Part shown: one piece after another, positions 28,055-36,700 of the stretch | Position numbering within the stretch: position 1 is the stretch's first letter | Layout of the letters: every line of letters begins with the position of its first letter | Assembly (NCBI GenBank): GCA_028700415.1 | Contig: JAQVSS010000008.1 | Location: forward strand, 1-40,136 | DNA length: 40,136 nt | Direction: 5' to 3' | DNA from: Kiritimatiellia bacterium | GTDB taxonomy: Bacteria; Verrucomicrobiota; Kiritimatiellia; RFP12; UBA1067 | The notes under the pieces: generated by a model | The model's input: the letters and a program-made list of their open reading frames with translations, nothing else | Databases searched by the model: none | Told to the model about the DNA's origin: nothing | Position numbers and translations under genes: made by a program

Positions 28055-28071
28055 ATCGTGATATTATCACG
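28000..28071 (+). promoter_or_regulatory. Operator/promoter copy 2: CAAAAAAACGCA (28000-28011, 28022-28033) and palindrome CGTGAT-ATT-ATCACG (28057-28071)
   Basis: Same repeat sequence, 22-bp repeat spacing and 36-bp repeat-to-palindrome spacing as 9224-9294. Confidence 0.7.
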
Positions 28072-28126
28072 ATAACAAAAGGAAGGATTCAAAAGGGAAC
28101 ACGATGGAACGGGAGAACGGGAAAAG

Positions 28127-30601
28127 ATGGAAAAAATCGTCACAGCGATCATCGCCATCACAACAGGTGCCGTTTCATTTGCACAAGAGCATGCTTTGAT
28201 TCTCGATGGAAAAGCGCGTTGCGCGGTGGTCGTGAAGGCGGATGCCGAACCGCCGCTCAAATTCGGCGCCGCGGAACTCACGAACTATCTCGCGAAGGTT
28301 ACCGGCGCCGCGCCGAAGATCGTGAATGCGGCAAGCGCGGGGAGATACAACATTTTCGTCGGCATGGTCTCGGACACGGAATTCCTTGAGGCGGCTGGCG
28401 TCACCGCGGCGGAACTGAAGCGTTTCGACGATCCGCTGTTCGCCGACGGGTTCGTCATCGAGGCGAGTTCGAAGGGCATTTCGATCACCGGCGGTTCGCC
28501 GCGCGGTGCCCTTTTCGGGTGCTATTGGTTCTTGCGGAAGTACGCGGGAATGCGCTGGCTCGTTCCGGGAGAGGACGGCGAGTATTGCGTCCATACGGGC
28601 AGGACCATTACGGTTCCGGTCGGGACGGTGGTTCAGAATCCGTATCAGCCGATCCGCAGGTTCGGCGGTCTCCCGTCAGACGAGCTCCATCTCTGGTGCG
28701 CCCGCAACGGCATGCAGTCCTCGACGCGCCAGGCGGATTTCGCCGGCAAGGACGAGCGGGGGCTGAAACGCAAGGCGCGGCTTGAGGACCTCGCCGTTTG
28801 CGGCGTCGGCCGCGGCGGACATGCCCTCACGGAATACATGCTCGGCTGGGGGGGAAAGGGCGAGACCGCAAAGCAGGTCGCGGAAAGACTGTATGCGGTT
28901 CATCCGGAATATTTTCCGATGATCGGCGGGAAACGCAAGCTCACCTGGGGGCCGTACGATCCGAATCCGTGTATTTCCAATCCGGAGCTTCTGGACCGCA
29001 TGGCGGCACAACTTCTGGACAGCGCCGGAGCCGAACACGGAAGCGACGAAAACCTGATTATCGGAAACAACGACACGTCGATCTGGTGCGAATGCGAAAA
29101 GTGTCGCGCGCTTGACAATCCGGCGGTGGCCGGAACGCGCGGCGCGCGCAGCGACCGCTTCTGGCACATGGTGAACGAACTCGCGAAGCGTGTCTGGCGG
29201 ACACGCCCTGACGTGAAGCTCGGTGCGTGGGCGTATCAGGACTTCTGGTATCCGCCGACTTTAGTCAAGATCGATCCGCGCCTCCGCGTCCTCATCAGCT
29301 TCAACAACCAGTGCTGGCGCCACGCCGTCGATGATCCGAATTGTGCGGTGAACGGCGAATACCGGAAAATATTTGGACTCTGGAAGGCGACAGGACTTCA
29401 GGTTTACAACCGCGACGAGATCGCGGACGAGGGCTCGCCCGGGCGCTACGTCCCCGCAGAATATGTCCTGTACCGGAACATGCTCGCGAATCCTTCCCTC
29501 GGCTGTTCGGGCGACAGTTTTTTCCTCTATTCGCCGTTCCCTGAATATCTCAAGTGGGCGGCGAAGTGGCCTCCCTATTACGGCAAGAACTACTGGTGGC
29601 GCGCGATGTGGCAGACGGCGTGGATCACGTCGCAGATCATGTGGGACGAGAAACAGGATTTCGCCGCGCTCTACGAAGAGTGCAATGCGCTCTATTACGG
29701 CGCGGCATGGAAAGGCGGCATGCGGGATTTCCGGCGGTACCTGACCGAATGCTTTACCAATACGGTCGGTTGCATCGGCTACGGATCCGGCGCACCGATC
29801 GGGAAGTGCCTCGACTTCCCCGGCTCCGAGGAGAAACTGAAGATGCTTCTCGACAAGGCGATCGTGTCCGCGAAAGCCGCGGGAGATGAACGCGCCCTGA
29901 GGCATCTTGAGACAGACAAGGAGATTTTCAACCTCACCTGGATCAAAGACCGCAAGCAGTATCTTGAGAACTACAAGGCATGCGACGTTTTCAGGCGGAA
30001 GGGCGAAATGACCATCGACGGCGTCCTCGACGAGGCGGACTGGAAGGGCGCGCAAAAGATCGGCGACTTCAAGCACAAGTACGAGACCTTGCCGCCGGAA
30101 CCGGCGAAAGAGCCGACGGAAGCGAAAGTCACGTACGATCTCGACCATCTTTACATCGGCGTCACCGTGTTCGAACCGGAGATGGCGAACCGAATCGCCG
30201 GCAAACCGTCGGAAGTCGATCGCGACAGCGGCTGGAACAAGATCGGCGACCATATCGAGCTCTTCTACCAGTTCCCGGACATGTGCGAGAAGGCGTTCCA
30301 CCTTGCGATCAATTCCGAAGGCGCGATCATCGACGGCATCCAGAAGTCCGCCTCCGACCGGGACATCACCTTCCAGACCAAGGCGAAATACGCGATCAGG
30401 AAAGGGGCCGACCGCTGGACGCTGGAGATCGCCATCCCTTGCGACGAGATGGGCTCGAAATGCATGGAGGGAATGAACTGGCGGCTCAATGTCGCGCGCG
30501 TGCGGGTCGTTTCCACGCAGAAAAGGAAGGGCTGGACCACTTCCGCCTGCAACGGCCACTTCCACGGCGTTTCGAATTTTATCCACCTGAAACTGAAATA
30601 A
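28127..30601 (+). CDS. DUF4838 domain protein with C-terminal CBM9-like domain (close paralogue of 9504-12014)
   Basis: KARCAVVVKADAEPPLKFGAAELTNYLAKVTGAAPKIVNAASAGRYNIFVGMVSDTE nearly identical to 9504 paralogue; IGNNDTSIWCECEKCRALD; GVLDEADWKGAQKI...NWRLNVARVRVV. Confidence 0.85.
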   Translation: MEKIVTAIIAITTGAVSFAQEHALILDGKARCAVVVKADAEPPLKFGAAELTNYLAKVTGAAPKIVNAASAGRYNIFVGMVSDTEFLEAAGVTAAELKRFDDPLFADGFVIEASSKGISITGGSPRGALFGCYWFLRKYAGMRWLVPGEDGEYCVHTGRTITVPVGTVVQNPYQPIRRFGGLPSDELHLWCARNGMQSSTRQADFAGKDERGLKRKARLEDLAVCGVGRGGHALTEYMLGWGGKGETAKQVAERLYAVHPEYFPMIGGKRKLTWGPYDPNPCISNPELLDRMAAQLLDSAGAEHGSDENLIIGNNDTSIWCECEKCRALDNPAVAGTRGARSDRFWHMVNELAKRVWRTRPDVKLGAWAYQDFWYPPTLVKIDPRLRVLISFNNQCWRHAVDDPNCAVNGEYRKIFGLWKATGLQVYNRDEIADEGSPGRYVPAEYVLYRNMLANPSLGCSGDSFFLYSPFPEYLKWAAKWPPYYGKNYWWRAMWQTAWITSQIMWDEKQDFAALYEECNALYYGAAWKGGMRDFRRYLTECFTNTVGCIGYGSGAPIGKCLDFPGSEEKLKMLLDKAIVSAKAAGDERALRHLETDKEIFNLTWIKDRKQYLENYKACDVFRRKGEMTIDGVLDEADWKGAQKIGDFKHKYETLPPEPAKEPTEAKVTYDLDHLYIGVTVFEPEMANRIAGKPSEVDRDSGWNKIGDHIELFYQFPDMCEKAFHLAINSEGAIIDGIQKSASDRDITFQTKAKYAIRKGADRWTLEIAIPCDEMGSKCMEGMNWRLNVARVRVVSTQKRKGWTTSACNGHFHGVSNFIHLKLK

Positions 30602-30639
30602 ACACATCGAACACCGAAGTCATAGGTAAGGAGGGTGCA

Positions 30640-33600
30640 ATGCGGAGAATCGCATTATACGCCATCTTCACACTGGCGTTCCATGCGGCGAAAGCCGCTG
30701 ATGACCTGGTAATCGTTGACGGAGTGCCATCCGTTTACGGTTCCGGGACACTGGATGTCGGCAAAATCCAGTTTCCGATTCCGAACGACACTTCCACCTC
30801 GATGGGTACGCTCGTTCTGGACGGGGCGACGATGACCGCGACGGCGCTCAGCGCGAGCGACAATGACGGCAGGAAGTATTTCAGCTACCTGGAGCTGACA
30901 AACAACGCTTCTTTGACCGTCAACGGAAGCACGTATTTTGCGGCCGCAAGCTACGGCAATTGCACCGGCGCGGTGTCGGTTACCGACTCCGCCCTGACGC
31001 TGAACGGAACCGCCGTGTTTGGCAGCGGCGCGTACAATGTGAGCAAAGCCCATGTCGCCATCAGCGCGTTGCGGTCTACGGTTACGGCGGCCTCGTTTAA
31101 CTTGTTAGGATCGGACGAGCTGAGCCTTACCGATTCGACGTTTTATTCAGCGGGAGATGTCAAGCTGGGCGAATTGGGAGCCGCGCACAGTTTTGTCGAC
31201 GGGGTGACCAGTACGGTTTCGTTCGTGAATTCGACCGTCGGTATCAAAACTACTCTTCAACTCGGATTGCATCTTCCCGCCGTAGCCATGCTTTCCGGGG
31301 GCGGCCTGACGGTCGGCGCGAATTTCTCGATTGCAGGCTGGGGGACGGCGACTTCGCCGTACGTGACTGGACACTCCTGTGATATGACGGTTTCCGGCGG
31401 CGCATATCTGATTGTCACCCAAAAACTTAGTGTGGCGGCGCAGTCCGGTACCACCGCCTCGCTTTCGCTCGGATCCGGAACGATCGCTTCGGCGGCGACC
31501 ATGTATGTCGGCGAGTACGGTGATGGCGAGCTGACGATCAACAGCGCCGGGGGGACGGCGACGACCGAATTCAAAATCGCGGTCCAGTCCGGCTCTGCCG
31601 GCTCGGTCGTTCTCAACGGCGGCACGCTTTCGGCCAAATCCGTGATCGGTGGTTTGGGAACGAGTTGCTTCTCCGCAGACGGCGGCACGCTCAAGATTCT
31701 CGCCGCAGGCAAAATTTTCGATAACGTCGGCACCGTCACGATCGGCTCGGGCGGGCTTATGATCGATACGTCCGGCTATGCCGTGACACTGAATCAAAGT
31801 CTTAGCGGGGGCGAGGTGATCTTCGCTGGCGGCGGCACTGTGACAGTCGGTTCCGGCGTGACCGTTCCGGACGTGGATGTCGTGGGCGGAACCAAGATCG
31901 TGTGGACCGATATCGGCACGACAAATGTGATCGAGCAGTCTTCAGGCGCCGGAACACGAAGCGCCGATACGCTGGTAAACGGCAACGACACGATTGTCTT
32001 CGACATCGCCTCGGGCGCATCGCTTACGGTGGGCGGAAAGGTCGGCATCGGCGCCCTTGTCAAGCAGGGCAACGGACTTCTTACGCTCGACAACGAACTG
32101 GACAAATTCGTCGGCGGCATCACCCTTGCCGCCGGCACGTTGGCGTTCGGCGCGAATGCGCCGTCTGCCTTCGACACGGCGTTCGCGCTCGGGAACGCGG
32201 CGAACACGCTCGCGGTGATCAAGAACGATGAGGCCCTCATGATGAACTTTCCGTACGCGAATTTCAGCGGTGCGTTCCTGAAGCGCGGCGTCGGTGAGCT
32301 CGTCTTGGAGCGCGGCGGAGGCTGGTTGACTTATACTCCGACCGCTCCGGTCACGGCAAACAACGGATTCGATCCGGCGGCCCCCCTCGTATTCGGAGAT
32401 CTGACGGCGCTTCCGACCGCGAATTACGCCTGTTTCAACGTGGCTGAAGGGCGTTGTGTGATCCGCGGAAAGGATCCTTCGACGCGCAACAGCTTCCGCT
32501 TACAAAAATCGTTCGCGGTGGGGCTTCCGGTCACCGTCTGCGCGGCCCAGCCGGAATTCGTCCTCGACAATCTCACTGCAGACTTCGCCGGTCAGACTTT
32601 CTTCCTTGGGCCGGCCGCGGTGGCAGGAGCCTCCGCAGTCGTGAGTCCGAAACTGACCGTTACCAATACGGCGTTCACATGCTCCAACCTCAACGTCGCC
32701 AACGAAAGCACCAATCCAAACCTGCGTCCGAAAGTGCGGGCGGATGCTTCGACGGTGACATGCGGTACGGCGCTCTTTGCGAACGGAGGCTACAACAACG
32801 GGTCGAAAGATGTGTTCTCGACGTTCGAGTTCGCGAACGGGTCGGCACTTTATCCGAACCAGTTGACGCTGACGTGGCCTTCGAGGTTCGACTTCGACCA
32901 TTCGGTTCTCGCCTCAAATGCGACGCTCAATGCGACGCTTCTCTATTATTACAACAGCGCGTCCACCAACGCCTTCGCGTTCGCGAACGAATCGAAGTTC
33001 TATTTCGATGGTGTCAACTTCAACCTTTCAAATTGCGGTAACCAAGTGACGGGCGAACAGACTTTCCTTTTCGACGATTCCGAATGGATCGTTTCGACGA
33101 CGGCCGCCGACCGGACTTACGCCATCGACAGCAGGGTGAACGCGAAAGTCTTGATGCGAGGGAAGGGGCTTGTCCTTAAGCCCGCGTCTGGCTACACCTA
33201 CACGATGCAGGAGGAGCTGACGGGCGAGGGCGGATTCGTTTGCCGCGGCGCGGGCACGGTCTTGCTGACATCCGATTACCTCAAGTACACCGGCGTCACG
33301 CGCGCGGAGGCGGGTGCGATCAACTTCGGGGCGACTACGATTGCGAACGCGAAGCTCGGCGGTTCGGGGACGTTCAAAAACGGCACGCTCGCGACTCCGA
33401 CCCTTGCGCTTGAAATCGAGGATAACGCCGTCGCCGACGCGCCGACGCTGGATCTTGCGAACGGGCTCTCGCTCTCGGGCAGGGTCAGCGTCAGTCTCGG
33501 GCTGACCGAGGAGGGCGTGATCGCGAAGGTGGGCGCAAAATATCCGACGCTGACCGTCGCGCACTATACCGGCTCGACCGCGCCGGACGTCTCCGGATGG

Positions 33601-33705
33601 AAGCTTGTCGATGCGCCGAAGCTCGGCGGCGTTTTCTCTGCTGCCGACGGTGTCGTCACCCTTTCGCTGCATGGCACCGCCGGGTTCATGATCCTCTTCC
33701 ACTGA
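30640..33705 (+). CDS. Large autotransporter-passenger-like secreted protein
   Basis: SD GGAGG; MRRIALYAIFTLAFHAAKAAD signal peptide; many short beta-strand repeats (GGITLAAGTLAFGANAPSAFDTAFALGNAANTLAV, GGTLSAKSVIGG); C-terminus GFMILFH*. ORF-track start 29980 lies inside the upstream gene. Confidence 0.7.
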   Translation: MRRIALYAIFTLAFHAAKAADDLVIVDGVPSVYGSGTLDVGKIQFPIPNDTSTSMGTLVLDGATMTATALSASDNDGRKYFSYLELTNNASLTVNGSTYFAAASYGNCTGAVSVTDSALTLNGTAVFGSGAYNVSKAHVAISALRSTVTAASFNLLGSDELSLTDSTFYSAGDVKLGELGAAHSFVDGVTSTVSFVNSTVGIKTTLQLGLHLPAVAMLSGGGLTVGANFSIAGWGTATSPYVTGHSCDMTVSGGAYLIVTQKLSVAAQSGTTASLSLGSGTIASAATMYVGEYGDGELTINSAGGTATTEFKIAVQSGSAGSVVLNGGTLSAKSVIGGLGTSCFSADGGTLKILAAGKIFDNVGTVTIGSGGLMIDTSGYAVTLNQSLSGGEVIFAGGGTVTVGSGVTVPDVDVVGGTKIVWTDIGTTNVIEQSSGAGTRSADTLVNGNDTIVFDIASGASLTVGGKVGIGALVKQGNGLLTLDNELDKFVGGITLAAGTLAFGANAPSAFDTAFALGNAANTLAVIKNDEALMMNFPYANFSGAFLKRGVGELVLERGGGWLTYTPTAPVTANNGFDPAAPLVFGDLTALPTANYACFNVAEGRCVIRGKDPSTRNSFRLQKSFAVGLPVTVCAAQPEFVLDNLTADFAGQTFFLGPAAVAGASAVVSPKLTVTNTAFTCSNLNVANESTNPNLRPKVRADASTVTCGTALFANGGYNNGSKDVFSTFEFANGSALYPNQLTLTWPSRFDFDHSVLASNATLNATLLYYYNSASTNAFAFANESKFYFDGVNFNLSNCGNQVTGEQTFLFDDSEWIVSTTAADRTYAIDSRVNAKVLMRGKGLVLKPASGYTYTMQEELTGEGGFVCRGAGTVLLTSDYLKYTGVTRAEAGAINFGATTIANAKLGGSGTFKNGTLATPTLALEIEDNAVADAPTLDLANGLSLSGRVSVSLGLTEEGVIAKVGAKYPTLTVAHYTGSTAPDVSGWKLVDAPKLGGVFSAADGVVTLSLHGTAGFMILFH

Positions 33706-33714
33706 GAAATTATT

Positions 33715-35859
33715 ATGACTCGAGTTTTCGCGATGGTGTTTGCCGCAATGGTTTTCTGCGGGTGCGTACCTGAAAAAGAAGTGTTCCTCGTCCGGGATGG
33801 AGCGCCGCAAGCGCACGTGGTCATCGATGCCGGTGCGGGTGAGTCGGTCACGAACGCGGCGAACGCGCTCGTCGAATGGACGAAGACAAAGACCGGTGTG
33901 GAATTGACTGGCGGAACGCCGATCCGCTTCCGTTTGGCCGATGACGTGAAACACGACGGTTTCAGAATCGACGCATCGAAAAAGGAGATCGTCGTTTCCG
34001 CGAAGGAACCTCGGGCGTTTGAGTATGCGGTATACTACCTCCTGAATCGGTACGCGGAGATCGACTGGTTCCATCCGGAGTCTGGGGCGGACTTCGAGAA
34101 AGCCGATTCATTCTCCATTCCGGCGGGGACGATCGCGCGGACGCCTCCGCCGTGGCGGCAGGGGCACGTCGCGGGCAATCCCGCGGTCAATCCGAAGGAG
34201 AGCCGCAAACTGATCAGCGACTGGAACGTGCGTAACGGGTTCTACGACCGCAAGAACCGCATGGGCGGACACATCATCGGCGAGTGGCTCCTCTGGACTC
34301 CCGTTGATGAAGGCGAGCTCAAGAAGGAGATCGCCGCGATCAACGCGGACTTCGCCGGCGTTTTCAAGCAGAAACCGGCCACCGACGCCGCGGAAATGTA
34401 CGCGCGCTGGAAGATTCTCGCCAAGCAGCATCCGGACTGGTTCGCGTTCGTGGACGGGAAACGCGTTCCCTGCAGCCAGCAGTTGATCGGGAACGGGCAC
34501 TACAACTACTTGCACCGCACCGCGATGCCGTGCCTTTCCAATCCAGAAGTGCGCGAACAGATGCTGAAGAACTACCTGCGGCGCCGGCACAGCCTCTGGT
34601 ATGCAGAGATGCCGGACGTCAATTTCTCCATCATCTGTGATGACCAGCCGTGCTGGTGCGAATGCGACCAATGCATGAAGCTCCTGAAATTCAAGGGGAT
34701 GAATGGTGGCGAGGACAAGGCGAGCGACTACTACTGGGATTTCGTCAACTGGATCGCCCCGCGGATGCTTGCGGCGGATCCGACGCTCACGGTCAATGCC
34801 TACGCCTACCAGAGTCATCGCGCGTTTCCGAACAAGGTGAAACCGGTTCCGCTGGGGGACCGCATGAATGTCGTTGTCTGCACGCACGGGCGCTGCTTTG
34901 TCCACACGCTTACGAACGAGACCTGCGCGGCGAACGTGCCGGTGAGGAAGATGGTCGAGGAGTGGAGCGCCGCGGGCTTCCCGGTCCTCACCTTCGAATA
35001 CATGTGCCAGACGCCGGGGATGTGCGATTACTTCTTCTGGGAGAAGACCTGGATCGAGGACATGAAGTGGTATCACACGAAGAACGTGTCGCACGGGGCC
35101 GGCGGATTGATCGGCCCGTGGTTCGGTTTCTACAAGACGCCGTATTTCGACCAGAACGGCGCGAAAGCGCGGTGGTTCTTGGCATATCTGACGGGGCACT
35201 TCGACTGGGACATCGACGACGACTTCGATACCGTCCGGGATCGAATGCTCTCCAAATACTACCGCTCTGCCGGGAGGGAGATGACCGCGTACCACAAGTA
35301 CCTTGAATCGAAACTTTACGATGTGGGACTTTGCATGCCGTACTCCGACACCGAACATGGGGCGCACGATCTCTTCTCGCAGTCGGTCGCGGGCCGTCCC
35401 GGCGTCCTCGAACCGGCGCAAAAGCTTCTCGCCGCGGCGAAAATCGCGGCGAAAGATGACCCTGTCGCCTTGGAGCGCATCGCGATGGATGAAAAATACT
35501 TCCAGGTCGAGTGGGAGGCGGCCGCGCCGCTCGTCACCGCGGAAAATCTCTTCAAAAACATGCGCAAGCTCGACGACCAGAAACACGGGGAAAACTACAT
35601 CTATATCGGAGGGGTAAAGCCCTACGCCCCCATCGTGAAAAAGCTCAAGGTGCAGTTCAAGGCGAAGGGCAAGGCGGCGTGCCGCTTCGTATTCAAGCAC
35701 GGACGGAATGAGGTTCCGCCGGTTCTCCTCGATGTCGACGCGACCGATTTCAAGGCGTATTCGTTCGAGATCCGCCCGAATATCGTCGTCCCGACCTTTC
35801 TTCTTTTCGTAACCGACTGGCTTGAACTTAAGGACATCGACATCCGTGCGGAATTGTAG
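33715..35859 (+). CDS. DUF4838 domain lipoprotein (divergent paralogue)
   Basis: MTRVFAMVFAAMVFCGC lipobox; FEYAVYYLLNRYAEIDWFHPESGADFE; NFSIICDDQPCWCECDQCMKL. Confidence 0.8.
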   Translation: MTRVFAMVFAAMVFCGCVPEKEVFLVRDGAPQAHVVIDAGAGESVTNAANALVEWTKTKTGVELTGGTPIRFRLADDVKHDGFRIDASKKEIVVSAKEPRAFEYAVYYLLNRYAEIDWFHPESGADFEKADSFSIPAGTIARTPPPWRQGHVAGNPAVNPKESRKLISDWNVRNGFYDRKNRMGGHIIGEWLLWTPVDEGELKKEIAAINADFAGVFKQKPATDAAEMYARWKILAKQHPDWFAFVDGKRVPCSQQLIGNGHYNYLHRTAMPCLSNPEVREQMLKNYLRRRHSLWYAEMPDVNFSIICDDQPCWCECDQCMKLLKFKGMNGGEDKASDYYWDFVNWIAPRMLAADPTLTVNAYAYQSHRAFPNKVKPVPLGDRMNVVVCTHGRCFVHTLTNETCAANVPVRKMVEEWSAAGFPVLTFEYMCQTPGMCDYFFWEKTWIEDMKWYHTKNVSHGAGGLIGPWFGFYKTPYFDQNGAKARWFLAYLTGHFDWDIDDDFDTVRDRMLSKYYRSAGREMTAYHKYLESKLYDVGLCMPYSDTEHGAHDLFSQSVAGRPGVLEPAQKLLAAAKIAAKDDPVALERIAMDEKYFQVEWEAAAPLVTAENLFKNMRKLDDQKHGENYIYIGGVKPYAPIVKKLKVQFKAKGKAACRFVFKHGRNEVPPVLLDVDATDFKAYSFEIRPNIVVPTFLLFVTDWLELKDIDIRAEL

Positions 35860-35898
35860 CCGTTTCCGGCCAGTCGGCATCGCGGGTGCCTTTTGTGG

Positions 35899-35904
35899 TA
35901 GAAT
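35899..35904 (+). promoter_or_regulatory. Candidate extended -10 (TGGTAGAAT) 6 nt before a start codon
   Basis: TTTTGTGGTAGAATGACCGTATG; no SD visible between the box and ATG 35911. Confidence 0.35.
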
Positions 35905-35910
35905 GACCGT

Positions 35911-36639
35911 ATGAAAAAAACAGTAGCGATTCTTGTCGGTGCGGGTATCGGGCTGAGCCTGCGTGCTGGGCCAGAGATCGGGGTTATGCCGGCCGAGGTG
36001 GCATTCGCCGCAGACGGGATTCCGTCCGATGCGGACCGGCTTTTCGACGGCACGAACGTCGACAAATGGCGGAACAAGTTCGGCGGTCCGGCCACGTGGA
36101 AGCTTCAGGCGGACGGAACGCTGCTTGTGGACAAGACCGGCAACACGCCCGGGGCGGTGAACGCCAGCATCTACACGCGGGACGTCTACACCAACTTCCA
36201 GATGCACGTCGAGTACCGCATCCCCGAAAACATCGACTACACCTACCTGTGGCGCGGCAATTCCGGCGTGAAAATCTTCGGCTGCTACGAGGTGCAGATC
36301 ATCGACAGCTATAAAAATCCGATGAAGCCAGTGCAGTCCTGCGGGGCGATCTATTCCAATTGCCCGCCGCTTGTCAACGCCTCGAAGAAGCCGGGCGCGT
36401 GGCAGAGTTTTGATATCCTCTTCCACGCGCCGACGGTGGTGAACGGCGAAGTGCAGGCGCGGGCAAAAATCACGGTGCTCCACAACGGCGTTCTCGTGCA
36501 GGACGGCTCGATGCCGCCGCCGTATCCCGATAAGCCTGAAAACCGCGTGAAGAACTGCGGCGATGTCGAGCTCCAAAGCCACAACGACCACTCCGCGTGC
36601 ATTTCGTTCCGCAACGTCTGGATTCGAAGGTTGTTTTGA
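35911..36639 (+). CDS. DUF1080 (3-keto-disaccharide hydrolase-like) protein
   Basis: LFDGTNVDKWRNKFGGPATWKLQADGTLLV, NFQMHVEYRIPENIDYTYLWRGNSGVKIFGCYEVQIIDSYKNP, CISFRNVWIRRL are DUF1080 hallmarks. Confidence 0.85.
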   Translation: MKKTVAILVGAGIGLSLRAGPEIGVMPAEVAFAADGIPSDADRLFDGTNVDKWRNKFGGPATWKLQADGTLLVDKTGNTPGAVNASIYTRDVYTNFQMHVEYRIPENIDYTYLWRGNSGVKIFGCYEVQIIDSYKNPMKPVQSCGAIYSNCPPLVNASKKPGAWQSFDILFHAPTVVNGEVQARAKITVLHNGVLVQDGSMPPPYPDKPENRVKNCGDVELQSHNDHSACISFRNVWIRRLF

Positions 36640-36640
36640 G

Positions 36641-36686
36641 AGCAACCGGCGGAAGTAAACGACTTGTGCAGGCAACAACGATTCAT
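36641..36686 (+). promoter_or_regulatory. Repeated upstream element copy B (GCAACCGGCGGAAGTAAACGACTTGTGCAGGCAACAACGATTCAT)
   Basis: Matches 26319-26365 upstream of the GH20 gene. Confidence 0.55.
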
Positions 36687-36700
36687 ATTGCGGAAGACCC

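Noticed and set aside
29980-30639. N-terminal extension of ORF 29980-33705
   Set aside because: Shadow of the DUF4838 gene; SD plus signal peptide begin at 30640.
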